A stretch of 64,000 nt of DNA from Pseudomonadota bacterium (GTDB lineage Archaea > Thermoplasmatota > SW-10-69-26 > JACQPN01 > JAJPHT01): positions 1 through 64,000 of the forward strand of contig JAJPHT010000045.1 in assembly GCA_021325135.1 (NCBI GenBank), in the 5' to 3' direction. Made by a program: the position numbers and the translations under genes. Each line of letters starts with the position of its first letter. Position 1 is the stretch's first letter. Of this stretch, positions 38,151 to 47,575 are shown one piece after another. The notes below the pieces were generated by a model. It was not told the origin of the DNA. It searched no databases and was given only the letters and a program-made list of their open reading frames with translations.

Positions 38151-40076
38151 ATGCGCCGCGCGCTGCTCACGCTCTCCATCTCCCTTCTGCTCCTCGCGCC
38201 CCTCGCCGCGTCGCTGCCCACGCTCGCGCCCGTCGCGCCCCGCGCGGCCCCGGCCCCCGCCGACGCGCCCTTCCTGGTGGGCGCCGCAGCGCGTGATATC
38301 ACCCCGGCGACGCCGCAGTACCTGGGCGGCTACGGCACGGACCGCGTGAGCACGGGCACGGACCCGAACACGCCGCTCCAGGTGCGCGCGTTCTCCGTGA
38401 GCAACGCCACGGGCGCCACCGTGATGTGGGCCGAGGTCGACACGCAGGGCTACTTCTCGGGCTATCAGGAGGGAGCCTACGGCACGCTGGACGTGCGCCA
38501 GAGCGTCGAGCGCGACCTGGGCGTCCCGCAGGGGCACGTCGTGGTGGCGTCCTCGCACAGCCACGCCGCGCCGACGCTCATGGGCATCTGGGGCCCCACG
38601 GACCCGGCCTACCTCAAGCTCGTGCACGACCAGACGATCGGCGCGCTGGAGGACGCGTACCGCGCCCGTGAGCCCGCCTCGCTCACCGTCGCCGTGGCCC
38701 ACCACGCCGACATGATCGGCACCAACCTCTCCTACGGAGACATGATGGTGGGCTGGCCGGTGGACGACACGCTCTCGGTGCTGCGCGCGCAGGCGCCCGA
38801 CGGCCGCGACGTGGCGACGTTCGTCAACTTCGGCGTGCACGCGGACATCGTCGCCAAGAGCCTCATGTCCTCCGACTGGCTGGGGCCCGCCCGCGACTAT
38901 CTCCAGGCGCGCCTGGGCGGCACCGTCGTCGTGGCCGAGGGCACGCTGGGCCACCAGGAGGCGCCCATCGAGGACAACCGCGGCGGCGACCCGTACCAGC
39001 AGATCGTCCGCTTCGGCGACCTCCTGGGCGAGCGCGCGCTGGACGCGCTGGCCACCGGCGGCCGCCCCGTGGCGGGCGACGCGGTGGACGGCGACATGGA
39101 ATATTTCGCCATCCCCATCACGAACCCCGCGCTCCTGGCCCTCGTGCTGGGCGCGAACCCGCACGACACGCCCGGCATCCAGCAGGCGGTGGACAACTAC
39201 CCCATCGACCGCGCGATCCTGCCCCCCTTCGCGCTTCCGCCCCTGGGAGCGACGTGGGCGGGCGCCGTGCGCTTCGGCGACGAGATGCTCTTCACGCTGC
39301 CCGGCGAGGCGTTCGCGGACGTGCCCTTCGCGGTGCGCGACGCCACCACGGGCTGCCGCGCGGACTTCAAGCTGGGCCTCGCGCAGGAGCAGTTCGGCTA
39401 CCACTGGATGTCGTGGGAGACGGCCAACGCCGCGCCCGTGGGCGACTTCCTCATCTACAACGTGAACCCCGCGCTGGGCGACGTCGTCGCCAACGTGGAC
39501 GTCGTGGCCGCCAACAAGATCGGCTGCGCCGCGGGGCCCGCCGTCTCCAAGCCGGAGTACCGCGGCACCAGCAGCATCACGGGCAGCGACCCCTTCGGCA
39601 CGCAGGCCCTCGCGTTCCCCGACCAGACCGACGCGGGGAGCCCCATCACCTTCGAGGCGTTCGCGTTCGCAGGCGGCGACGCCCTGGCGTGGGACTTCGG
39701 CGACGGGACCACCGCCGCGGGCGAGCGCATCGTGCACGCCTTCGCGGACCCGGGCGACCATCGCGTCACGATGACCGAGACCTCGTCGAGCGGACAGGCC
39801 GCCCGGGTCGACATGGACGTGCGCGTGTGGCCCGCCGCGGGCGCCGCCCTCTCGTCGCGCGACCTGGGCGGCCACGTCGCGGAGCTGGGCGCCGCCCTCA
39901 CGGGCGCCTCGGGCCGCCCCATGCAGGCGCAGTGGGACTTCGGCGCGGGCGACGGGGCGTGGGGCCTCGCGGTGGAGCACGCGTTCCCCGCCGCGGGGAC
40001 CTACCCTGTGGGCGTCCGCGTGGCGGACGCGTCGGGCCTCGTGGGCGAAGGCCACGCCCTGGTCACGGTGTCGTGA
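38151..40076 (+). CDS. Secreted neutral-ceramidase-like hydrolase with PKD domain(s)
   Basis: A 641-residue exported protein. After a signal peptide, the catalytic part shows VGAAARDITPATPQYLGGYG and VVASSHSHAAPT, the first metal-site motifs of neutral/alkaline ceramidases, then NFGVHADIVAKSLMSSDWLG. Ceramidases cut the N-acyl bond of ceramide; archaeal lipids contain no ceramide, so the natural substrate must differ or come from outside. The C-terminal 150 residues form one clear PKD domain (AWDFGDGTTAAGERIVHAF) and one degenerate copy (AQWDFGAGDGAWG). Coupled to the next gene by a GTGA overlap. Confidence 0.88.
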   Translation: MRRALLTLSISLLLLAPLAASLPTLAPVAPRAAPAPADAPFLVGAAARDITPATPQYLGGYGTDRVSTGTDPNTPLQVRAFSVSNATGATVMWAEVDTQGYFSGYQEGAYGTLDVRQSVERDLGVPQGHVVVASSHSHAAPTLMGIWGPTDPAYLKLVHDQTIGALEDAYRAREPASLTVAVAHHADMIGTNLSYGDMMVGWPVDDTLSVLRAQAPDGRDVATFVNFGVHADIVAKSLMSSDWLGPARDYLQARLGGTVVVAEGTLGHQEAPIEDNRGGDPYQQIVRFGDLLGERALDALATGGRPVAGDAVDGDMEYFAIPITNPALLALVLGANPHDTPGIQQAVDNYPIDRAILPPFALPPLGATWAGAVRFGDEMLFTLPGEAFADVPFAVRDATTGCRADFKLGLAQEQFGYHWMSWETANAAPVGDFLIYNVNPALGDVVANVDVVAANKIGCAAGPAVSKPEYRGTSSITGSDPFGTQALAFPDQTDAGSPITFEAFAFAGGDALAWDFGDGTTAAGERIVHAFADPGDHRVTMTETSSSGQAARVDMDVRVWPAAGAALSSRDLGGHVAELGAALTGASGRPMQAQWDFGAGDGAWGLAVEHAFPAAGTYPVGVRVADASGLVGEGHALVTVS

Positions 40077-40516
40077 GGAGCCGCAAGGCGCAAGAGGGGC
40101 CGCGGCCTAGCCGCCGCGTGCGCTGGCCGCCGCTCCTGGTGGTGCCCGTCCTCGTGCTCGCCAGCGGATGCTTCCTCCCGCCGCAGCCCCCAGCCCCCAC
40201 CGCGGGCGAGTTCCACGTGGAGCTGCTTGGCGCGTCGCCCACGACCCAGGCCATGCGCTGGAACGTCGCGCTCTCCAACGGCAACGCGGCCGCGATGCAC
40301 GGCATCAAGGTCCAGATCACGGTGAAGTATTACCGCACCCGCGACGCGGGGCACGACGAGAAGACCCTGGACATCGATGCCAACAACACCACCGTCGTGC
40401 TGCTGAGCACGGCGTTCATGGGGTTCGGCGACTACGACTACGTCCTCCAGGCCGTGGGAAGCGACGGCACGATCCTGGACACGGAGCAGGACCTCTTCGA
40501 ACTGTGCGCGTGCTGA
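40073..40516 (+). CDS. Small lipoprotein, unknown
   Basis: A 147-residue protein with a lipobox LASGC after an Arg-rich N-terminus. The mature part of about 115 residues has a beta-sandwich look (FHVELLGASPTTQAMRWNVALSN, then IKVQITVKYY, and DYDYVLQAVGSDGTI) as in FxLYD or CARDB-type domains, and ends ELCAC. It starts at a GTG overlapping the stop of the ceramidase-like gene, so they are likely made together and may act together at the cell surface. Confidence 0.75.
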   Translation: MRSRKAQEGPRPSRRVRWPPLLVVPVLVLASGCFLPPQPPAPTAGEFHVELLGASPTTQAMRWNVALSNGNAAAMHGIKVQITVKYYRTRDAGHDEKTLDIDANNTTVVLLSTAFMGFGDYDYVLQAVGSDGTILDTEQDLFELCAC

Positions 40517-40555
40517 GGGGCGAAGCTTCATCCCGAGCGGCACGGGTCCAGCCGC

Positions 40556-41617
40556 GTGCGCGCCGAGGCCCTGCTGCCCGACCTCATCCGCCGCGCCGGG
40601 CGCTCGCCCCACGACGTGCTCGCCGGCGTCGAGCCCGCGCTGCGCGCGCTGGGCTTCGCGCCGCGGCGCACGCGCGAGGGCCCCGAGGCGGTGCTGTGGA
40701 CGCGCGGCTCGCCCAGGCTCGCCCTCTCGGGGCACGTGGACGTCGTCCCGGTGGGCGAAGGGTGGAAGCAGGACCCCCACGGCGGCGCGCTGGCGGAGGG
40801 CCGCGTCTGGGGCCGCGGAGCGTGCGACATGCTGGGCGCCGTCGCGGCCTTCGCGGGCGCGGCCGAGCTTGCGCCCGACGCGCCCTGCGCCATCCTCCTC
40901 ACCACCGACGAGGAGACGCGCATGGGCGCCGCCGAGGGCGCGCTGCGCGACGGATTGCTATCGGGCCTGGAGGCCGTGGTCGTGGGCGAGCCCACGGGGC
41001 TCGCCGTGGGCACAGCCGAGAAGGGCGTCCTCTGGATGCGCGCGCGGACGGCGGGCCGCAACGCGCACGGCTCCATGCCCGAGCTTGGCGACAACGCCGC
41101 GGACCGCCTCGTGCGCGCGCTCCACGCCCTGCAGGCCGCGCCGCTCCCGGGCCACCACGCGCTCCTGGGCCGCCCCACGCTCAACGTGGGCCGCCTCGCG
41201 GCGGGCGAGGCCGTGAACCAGGTCCCCGCCAGCGCCAGCGCCGAGCTTGATATCAGATATCTTCCTGGCATGGACGCGGCGGGCGTCGAGCGCCACCTCA
41301 TGCAGGCCTTCGGCCGCGCGGGCGAGGCCCCGGGCCTGGAGACCATCGGCCACCACCCGCCCTTCGAGACCTCCGCCGACGCGCGCCTCGTCAAGGCCGC
41401 CGCGGGCGCGGTCGCCTCGGTGCGCGGCCAGCCCCCCGAGGTCGTGGGCTTCCCCTACGGCACCGAGGCGTCGCGCTACGCGCCCGCGGGCCTCGACTGC
41501 GTCATCCTCGGCCCCGGCGAGCCCGCCCTGGCGCACACCAACCGCGAGAGCGTGCGCGTCGACGCGCTGCGCGAGGCCGAGGAGATCTATGCGGCGCTCT
41601 TGAGAGAGTACGCATGA
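40556..41617 (+). CDS. M20-family metallopeptidase / deacylase (ArgE/DapE/LysK-like)
   Basis: A 353-residue cytoplasmic di-zinc hydrolase. The zinc ligands are visible: LSGHVDVVPVG (His, Asp), GRGACDMLGA (Asp), TTDEETRMGA (Glu-Glu), GEPTGLAVG and the late HTNRESV His. The dimerisation insert runs from about residue 165 to 265 (NAHGSMPELGDNAADRLV). Substrates in this family are N-acyl amino acids (Arg/Lys/diaminopimelate synthesis) or dipeptides; with no amino-acid genes around, the exact one is open. GTG start at 40556; overlaps the next gene by four bases. Confidence 0.92.
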   Translation: MRAEALLPDLIRRAGRSPHDVLAGVEPALRALGFAPRRTREGPEAVLWTRGSPRLALSGHVDVVPVGEGWKQDPHGGALAEGRVWGRGACDMLGAVAAFAGAAELAPDAPCAILLTTDEETRMGAAEGALRDGLLSGLEAVVVGEPTGLAVGTAEKGVLWMRARTAGRNAHGSMPELGDNAADRLVRALHALQAAPLPGHHALLGRPTLNVGRLAAGEAVNQVPASASAELDIRYLPGMDAAGVERHLMQAFGRAGEAPGLETIGHHPPFETSADARLVKAAAGAVASVRGQPPEVVGFPYGTEASRYAPAGLDCVILGPGEPALAHTNRESVRVDALREAEEIYAALLREYA

Positions 41618-42552
41618 GGCCCCCTGGCTGGCTCGTCGCGGGGACGATCATGCTCTCCATCCTCGCCGTCTCCACCGCGGCTCCGGTCATCCGCCTCGCG
41701 GGGAGCGCGCCGCCCCTGGCGATCGCGTTCTGGCGCCTGCTCGACGCGACGGTCCTCCTGGTCCCCCTCGCGATCCTCTTCGCGCGCCGCGATCTTGCGC
41801 GCCTCTCGGGGCGCGACTGGGCGATGCTCCTGGGCGTGGGCGCGATCCTGGGCCTGCACTTCGCGACGTGGATCACCAGCGTCACGCTCACCAGCGTCGC
41901 GGCCAGCGTCGTCCTCGTCACGCTGCACCCGGTGTTCGTGGGCTTCGCCGCGCACCGTCTCTTCGGCGAGGGCCCGCGCCCCCTGGGGTGGGTCGGCATC
42001 GTCGTCGCGCTGGGCGGCGGCCTCCTCATCGCGGGCGGAGACGCCCGGGGCGGCGCCATGCCCCTTGTGGGCGACGCGCTGGCCTTCGCGGGCGCGCTCT
42101 GCGCCGCGCTCTACTTCCTCGCGGGCCGACGATATCGCCAGCGCCTCGGCCTGCTCGCCTACGTGACTCCCGTCTACGCGGGCGCCACCGTCACGCTGGC
42201 GATCCTCCTCGTCGCGCTGCCCGCGCCGTGGGGCGGCGGCTTCGCGACCTACGGCGCCGCCAACCAGGGGCTCTTCCTCGCCCTCGCGCTGGGCCCCATG
42301 ATCCTGGGCCACACGGGGCTCAACTGGGCGCTGAAGTACGTGCGCGCGCCGGTCATCGCCACCACCATCCTGGGCGAGCCCGTGGGCGCCTCCCTCCTCG
42401 CGCTCCTCCTCCCGCAGATCCACGAGGTGCCGCCCCCGACGACGCTCCTGGGCGGGGCGGTCGTCCTGGCGGGCATCCTCCTGGTGGGGCTGGACGAGGC
42501 GAGGCGGGACCGCCCCTCGGCCGCGCAGGAGGCCGCCGAGGTCGGCGGCTGA
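41614..42552 (+). CDS. EamA/DMT-family transporter
   Basis: A 312-residue transporter with ten membrane helices in two EamA repeats. The first repeat holds RLAGSAPPLAIAFWRLLDAT, the second ALALGPMILGHTGLNWALKYV and ILGEPVGASLLALLL. Members export amino acids, sugars or metabolites. It overlaps the M20 peptidase gene (ATGA), suggesting that it might export an amino acid that the peptidase frees, but this is inference. Confidence 0.93.
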   Translation: MRPPGWLVAGTIMLSILAVSTAAPVIRLAGSAPPLAIAFWRLLDATVLLVPLAILFARRDLARLSGRDWAMLLGVGAILGLHFATWITSVTLTSVAASVVLVTLHPVFVGFAAHRLFGEGPRPLGWVGIVVALGGGLLIAGGDARGGAMPLVGDALAFAGALCAALYFLAGRRYRQRLGLLAYVTPVYAGATVTLAILLVALPAPWGGGFATYGAANQGLFLALALGPMILGHTGLNWALKYVRAPVIATTILGEPVGASLLALLLPQIHEVPPPTTLLGGAVVLAGILLVGLDEARRDRPSAAQEAAEVGG

Positions 42553-42592
42553 AGCATCAAGCTTCAAGCCCGGGGCGGGGCCTGGGTCGGCG

Positions 42593-45586
42593 TTGAACCC
42601 GAGGCTCTGGTGGGCGCTGGGCGCCTTCGCCCTCGCCCTGGTCCTCCTGGCGCCCAGCCTCGCGCCGCTGCCGGCCAGCATGGACGAGTTCGCCAGCGAG
42701 CTCTCCAACGGCACGTTCCGCCCCTTCGGCCCGCCCGGGGGCAAGGGCCTCGTCGCGGGGCCCAACGCGCTGGGCGGGTTCACGGGCGCCTCCACGGGGA
42801 ACTACGTCGCGGGCGCAGGGGACGTCCCCAACGAGTGGGCGCTGGACCGCGAGAGCGGCGGCGGGGCCGTGGTCATCGACTACGTCTGCAACCCCAGCCC
42901 GGGCGCCATGAAGCGGCTGAAGGCCTTCGACCAGCTTGGGCCCGACGGCGCGACGCTGGAGGTGGCCGACAAGCGCCTGCGCCCCGTGGAGCCCGACAAG
43001 TCGCTCACCTACGACAGCCTCGTCGCGTGCAGCTTCCCCGTGCAGATCCATCCGGGCACGCCCGTGCCCATCTTCAGCGTCGCGCCCAAGGGGTTCGTCG
43101 TCTCCACGTGGAGCACCGATCCGCCCCTGGCGCGCCCGCTCTCGTTCCTCAAGGACGGCGCGGACACGTTCTACGTCCTGGGCAACGAGGAGAAGCGCGT
43201 CACGCTCAACCTCACCTTCCTCGTGGACAGCGGCTACTTCTCCTTCTCGCCTCCTCCGGGCGCCCGCGTCTCGGACTACGCGCGGGGCCTCGTGCCCGCG
43301 CTGCCCCCGGGGATCGCGGACGCGGCGAAGATCGTCATGGCGCGCGCGGGCGTCAAGGACCCGACGCTCGTGGGGCCCACGCTGGACGCGCTCAACGCCT
43401 ACTTCCGCTCCTTCACCGACGGCCCCATCCCCGGGCCCGACGAGGTGGACAGCCTCTACCTCGCCCTCGCGCTCTCGGGGCACGGCTGCTGCCGCCACCG
43501 CGCGTTCGCCTACATGGTCACGGCGCAGGCGGCGGGCATCCCCGCGCGCGTCGTCGTGAACGAGGCGCACGCGTTCCCCGAGGTCATGTTCCCCGACGGG
43601 AGCTGGCACCAGGTCAACCTGGGCGGCTGCGGCGCGTACACCGTCAACAACCCCAACAACTACCCCAGCCTCTTCGACGCCGCCGCCGAGCCGCGCCGCG
43701 AGGCGAACCCCGACGAGGGGCGCCCCCAGACGGCGGTCGCGACGTTCACCAACATCACCGAGGCGCCCCCGCGCATGGTCAAGGGCGAGGTCTACTTCGT
43801 GAACGGCACGGTGGAGGCCTCCAACGGGCGCCCGGTGGGCGGAGCGCCCGTCGACCTCTACCTCAACGCGACCAAGGCCACCAAGGGCAAGCTCATGACG
43901 TCGGGGCAGACCGACGCGTTCGGCCGCTTCAGCATCCAGTCGCGCGTGCCCGTGGACGTGGCGGCGCAGGGCTATCAATTGGTGGCCTCGGGCGGCACGG
44001 TGAGCGCGGGCCCCTTGCGCTACGAGGGGAGCTGGAGCGACCCCGCGGTGGACGTCTTCACGCCCACGCGCATCGTCCTGGCGCACGCCACCGCCGCGGC
44101 CGGCTTCCCCGCCAACGCCACGGGCCGCCTCGTGGACGTGGACGGGAACCCGGTGGGGCCCGCCACCATCCGGTGGTCCATCGGCTCGACGCAGGAGCGC
44201 GACCTCCAGGCCGACTCCACGGGCCTCTTCACCGCCGCGTTCCAGGCCAACGCCACGGGGAGCCTGGCGCTGTCGTTCTCCTACGACGGGGACGCGCACC
44301 ACGGCGCGTCGCAGGCGGACGAGGTGGTCGCGGTGACGCGCGGCACCATCCTCGCGCCCGCCAACGCGCCCATCCTCCTGCGCGGCGAGGTGGGGCTCGT
44401 GAGCGGGGACCTCGCCGTCTCGGGCGCCAGCCTCGCCGGGCGCCTCGTCACCGTCGCGCTCACCAACGCCACGCGCATTGTCGCCATCCCGCCGGCCCAG
44501 GCGACCACCGACGCCAGCGGCCACTTCGTCGCGCGCGTGCGCGTGCCCGCCAACGCGCTGCCCGGCGCCTACGCCGTGGACTACCGCGCGCCCGACCTCC
44601 AGGTGAACGCCACGGGCGTCGTGCGCGTCGCCATCCGCCCGGGCTTCGTCGTCGAGGCGCCCTCGCGCGTCGGGCCCACGGAGGGCTGGACCGCGACCGC
44701 CCAGGTCACCAGCGACGACGGCTCCGCGCTGGGCGGCGGCATCGTCGAGCTTCACGTCGACGGCAACGCGACGCCCCTCAAGACGCTCCTCACCAACGCG
44801 ACCGGCGTCGCGCGCTTCCAGGTGGAAGGCGGCGCGCTGCCTCCCGGGGACCACGCCATCACGCTGGCCTTCGCGGGCGACCGCGACCGCGCGCCCGCCG
44901 AGCAGACGGCCAACCTCCGCGTGCTGCCCCCCTTCTGGGCCCTCGTGCCCGCGTGGGTCTGGATCGCCCTCGGAAGCGCCGCGCTCGTGGGCGGCCTGGG
45001 CGCGTGGCTGCTGCGCCCCGGCGGCGTCGTGCGGAGGGTGGTCCTGCGCCCGCGCTGGCGGATCGACCTCTCGTGGCCCGACTTCCCGCCTGGCGTGGCG
45101 CCCGTCGCCGAGCCCGGCACCGCGGTGCGCGTCGTCGCCCAGGCCTTCGACGCGCAGGGGCGCCCGCGCAAGGCGCGCTTCGTCCTCGTGGCGCCCGGCG
45201 TCCGCCTGCGCTCGAAGGGCGAGTTCGAGCTTCGCGCGGGCGAGCCGGGCGTCCTGCCCCTGGAGGTGAAGGCCCGCGGCCGCGCGCGCTGGCTCGCCGC
45301 GCCCGCCCTCGCGCGCCTCCCCGTCGCGACCTACCGCGCCGCGGTGGAGCAGGGGTTCGTCGCGCTGCGCGGCGCGGCGAAGCTCGACGCCAGCGCGACG
45401 CCGGGCGACCTCGTCGACGCGCTCTCCCCCAAGCTGGAGCCCGCGCCGCGCGCGAGCCTCGCCGAGGCCGCGCGCCTCTTCGAGACGGCCGACTACAGCG
45501 AGGCGCCCGTGGACCGCGCGTTCTACCACGCCTTCGCCCAGGCGCGGCACGCCGTGGAGCGCGCGCTGGAGGGGGCCGATGGCTGA
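42593..45586 (+). CDS. Transglutaminase-like protein with Ig-like repeats (TgpA-type system)
   Basis: A 997-residue membrane protein. An N-terminal helix (residues 6-22) exports about 750 residues. The transglutaminase core has Cys in LSGHGCCRHRAFAYMVTA (about 300), His in NEAHAFPEV and Asp in FPDGSWHQVNLGG. Several Ig-like or CARDB-type repeats follow (about 400-770) with N-x-T sequons. A membrane helix (about 785-805) and a cytoplasmic domain end it. Start is a TTG at 42593, inferred. First gene of a five-gene operon with MoxR and DUF58, as in bacterial TgpA systems. The true peptide or protein target is unknown. Confidence 0.9.
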   Translation: MNPRLWWALGAFALALVLLAPSLAPLPASMDEFASELSNGTFRPFGPPGGKGLVAGPNALGGFTGASTGNYVAGAGDVPNEWALDRESGGGAVVIDYVCNPSPGAMKRLKAFDQLGPDGATLEVADKRLRPVEPDKSLTYDSLVACSFPVQIHPGTPVPIFSVAPKGFVVSTWSTDPPLARPLSFLKDGADTFYVLGNEEKRVTLNLTFLVDSGYFSFSPPPGARVSDYARGLVPALPPGIADAAKIVMARAGVKDPTLVGPTLDALNAYFRSFTDGPIPGPDEVDSLYLALALSGHGCCRHRAFAYMVTAQAAGIPARVVVNEAHAFPEVMFPDGSWHQVNLGGCGAYTVNNPNNYPSLFDAAAEPRREANPDEGRPQTAVATFTNITEAPPRMVKGEVYFVNGTVEASNGRPVGGAPVDLYLNATKATKGKLMTSGQTDAFGRFSIQSRVPVDVAAQGYQLVASGGTVSAGPLRYEGSWSDPAVDVFTPTRIVLAHATAAAGFPANATGRLVDVDGNPVGPATIRWSIGSTQERDLQADSTGLFTAAFQANATGSLALSFSYDGDAHHGASQADEVVAVTRGTILAPANAPILLRGEVGLVSGDLAVSGASLAGRLVTVALTNATRIVAIPPAQATTDASGHFVARVRVPANALPGAYAVDYRAPDLQVNATGVVRVAIRPGFVVEAPSRVGPTEGWTATAQVTSDDGSALGGGIVELHVDGNATPLKTLLTNATGVARFQVEGGALPPGDHAITLAFAGDRDRAPAEQTANLRVLPPFWALVPAWVWIALGSAALVGGLGAWLLRPGGVVRRVVLRPRWRIDLSWPDFPPGVAPVAEPGTAVRVVAQAFDAQGRPRKARFVLVAPGVRLRSKGEFELRAGEPGVLPLEVKARGRARWLAAPALARLPVATYRAAVEQGFVALRGAAKLDASATPGDLVDALSPKLEPAPRASLAEAARLFETADYSEAPVDRAFYHAFAQARHAVERALEGADG

Positions 45587-46571
45587 GGAGGTGACGCCGG
45601 GCCCCACCGAGGCCGGCGCCTGGCTCGTGGCGGGCGTCGCGTTCGCCGTCGCGCTCCTGGTGTTCCGCTCCGCGACGATCCTGCCCGCGGGCCTCTTCGA
45701 CGGGTGCGCTGCCGCGCTGGTCGCCATGGGGGCGGCGCCTCTCGCGCACCGCCGCCTGGGCCCCGCCGCGGCGACGCTGCTGCGCGGCGCGGGCCTCGTC
45801 GCCGCCGCGCTCCTCGTGACCGCGAGCCTCGTGGCGCCCTGGGATCGCGCCGCGCCCCCCCTCGCCCTGCTGATCGCGGGCGCGACGCTCCTCCAGGCCG
45901 CGCGCGGGCGTCTCCTCGCTGGGGTGGGCCTCGCGACGCTGGCCGCCGGGCTCGCGCTGGGCTGGTGGCTCTCGGGCGACTTCCCCGAGAGCGGCCGCCT
46001 CCGCTTCGCCCTCGCGCTCACGGCCGCGGGCGCGGCGGGGCTCCTGGCGGCGCGGCGGAGCCTCGTCGCGCGCGGGCACGGCGCCATCGTGCCGGGCCCC
46101 GCCGGGCTCATCGCCGGCGCCGCCGTGGGCGCGACGTACCTCTCGTACCGCGGCCTCGTCGCCCTCCACGTCGGGAACCTGCCCCTCTACGAGTGGAGCC
46201 TGGGCGTCGCGCTCTCGCTGCTGCTGCTCGCGCGCATCCGCCGCGGCGCGCGCGAAGGCGAGGCGCCCGAGGCGTGGAGCAGCGAAGCGCGCCGGCACGC
46301 TCAAGACGCGACGCCCCTCTACGACGCGCGCATGGCCCCTCTGGCCGCGGTGCTCGCCCGTTACCTGGAGACGGGCGCCGGCTTCGAGGAGTACCGCGCG
46401 ACGCTGGAGGCCGCCGCGCCCGACGCCGCGCCGCGCCTGAAGGCCATCCTCGCCGCGCCGCACCCCGCGGAGGGCCGCTCCCGCGCGGCCCGCCGGGAGG
46501 CGGCCGCCCGCCGGCTGGCCGCCCACAAGGCCGCCCTTGAAGCCATCGAGACGCCGATCCGGAGCCGCTGA
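45579..46571 (+). CDS. Polytopic membrane protein of the MoxR/DUF58 operon
   Basis: A 330-residue protein with about eight membrane helices (residues 10-210) and a cytoplasmic Arg/Ala/Glu-rich helical tail that includes LAAVLARYLETGAGFEEYRATLEAA. Overlaps the transglutaminase gene end by eight bases. Its place between the two main parts of the operon suggests a scaffold for the membrane complex; no family recognised. Confidence 0.8.
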   Translation: MAEEVTPGPTEAGAWLVAGVAFAVALLVFRSATILPAGLFDGCAAALVAMGAAPLAHRRLGPAAATLLRGAGLVAAALLVTASLVAPWDRAAPPLALLIAGATLLQAARGRLLAGVGLATLAAGLALGWWLSGDFPESGRLRFALALTAAGAAGLLAARRSLVARGHGAIVPGPAGLIAGAAVGATYLSYRGLVALHVGNLPLYEWSLGVALSLLLLARIRRGAREGEAPEAWSSEARRHAQDATPLYDARMAPLAAVLARYLETGAGFEEYRATLEAAAPDAAPRLKAILAAPHPAEGRSRAARREAAARRLAAHKAALEAIETPIRSR

Positions 46572-46572
46572 C

Positions 46573-47574
46573 ATGGACGCCCCCCAGCCCGCGTGTGCCC
46601 GCATCCTCGACGGCGTCGCCCAGACCTTCGTGGGCGACCGCCTCCTCCTGCGCAAGCTCCTCTCGGGCGCGCTCGCCAACGGGCACGTCCTCTTCGAGGA
46701 CCACCCCGGCCTCGGGAAGACGCTGCTGGTCAAGGCCTTCGCCCGCGCCATCGGCTGCGACAGCAAGCGCGTGCAGTTCACCCCGGACCTCCTCCCCGGT
46801 GATATCACCGGCACGCACGTCTGGAGCAGCCGCGACGAGCGCTTCCAGCTCGCCCGCGGCCCGGTCTTCACCAACGTGCTCCTCGCGGACGAGATCAACC
46901 GCGCGCCCCCCAAGACGCAGAGCGCGCTCCTGGAAGCCATGGAGGAGCGCCAGGTCACCATCGAGGGCGAGACGCACTTGCTCCCCTCCCCCTTCTTCGT
47001 CCTCGCCACGCAGAACCCGCTGGAGCAGGAGGGGACGTACCCGCTCCCCGAGGCGCAGCTGGACCGCTTCGTGCTGCGGCTCACCACGGGCTACCCCAAG
47101 GACGTGGAGAGCGAGACGGAGATCCTCCGCCGCCGCCTCGCGTGGAAGCGCGACGACCCCACCAAGGACCTCAAGCCCGTGGTGGACGCCGAGGGCTTCC
47201 GCCGCATGCAGGAGGAGGTGGAGGAGAAGGTCTACGTCCACCCCGCGCTCCTCGTCTACATCAGCCGCCTCGTGCGCGGCGTGCGTGAGCACCCCCACGT
47301 CGCGGCCGGGCCCAGCCCCCGCGGCGCTCTGGCGCTCCTTCGCCTCTCCCGAGCGCACGCCTACGTGCAGGGGCGCAACTTCGTGACGCCCGACGACGTG
47401 AAGATCTTCGTCGAGGACGCGCTCTCGCACCGCATCCTGCTGGACGTGGAGCGCGCGCTGGAGGGGCGCGAGGAGCGCGCCGTCGTGCGCGAGGTCCTGG
47501 ACAAGACCGAGGCGCCGCTGCGCTTCGGGAACCAGCCGCCGGAGGCCGCGCCGCCCAAGCGCGCGGGGGTCTGA
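46573..47574 (+). CDS. MoxR-family AAA+ ATPase
   Basis: A 333-residue AAA+ chaperone-like ATPase with Walker A EDHPGLGKTLL, Walker B VLLADEINRAPPKTQSALLEAMEERQ, sensor-1 VLATQNPLEQEGTYPLPEAQLDRF and a lid with sensor-2 GPSPRGALALLRLSRA. MoxR proteins remodel or activate partners, typically the von Willebrand-type DUF58 protein encoded next. ATG at 46573, one base after the previous stop codon; a longer reading from 46537 would overlap the upstream gene. Confidence 0.95.
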   Translation: MDAPQPACARILDGVAQTFVGDRLLLRKLLSGALANGHVLFEDHPGLGKTLLVKAFARAIGCDSKRVQFTPDLLPGDITGTHVWSSRDERFQLARGPVFTNVLLADEINRAPPKTQSALLEAMEERQVTIEGETHLLPSPFFVLATQNPLEQEGTYPLPEAQLDRFVLRLTTGYPKDVESETEILRRRLAWKRDDPTKDLKPVVDAEGFRRMQEEVEEKVYVHPALLVYISRLVRGVREHPHVAAGPSPRGALALLRLSRAHAYVQGRNFVTPDDVKIFVEDALSHRILLDVERALEGREERAVVREVLDKTEAPLRFGNQPPEAAPPKRAGV

Positions 47575-47575
47575 G

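Noticed and set aside
42557..46111. 1184-codon minus-strand frame, one of the longest in the window
   Set aside because: Antisense to the transglutaminase gene, which has a catalytic triad, signal helix and operon context; the minus frame translates to low-complexity Arg/Gly/Ala/His.
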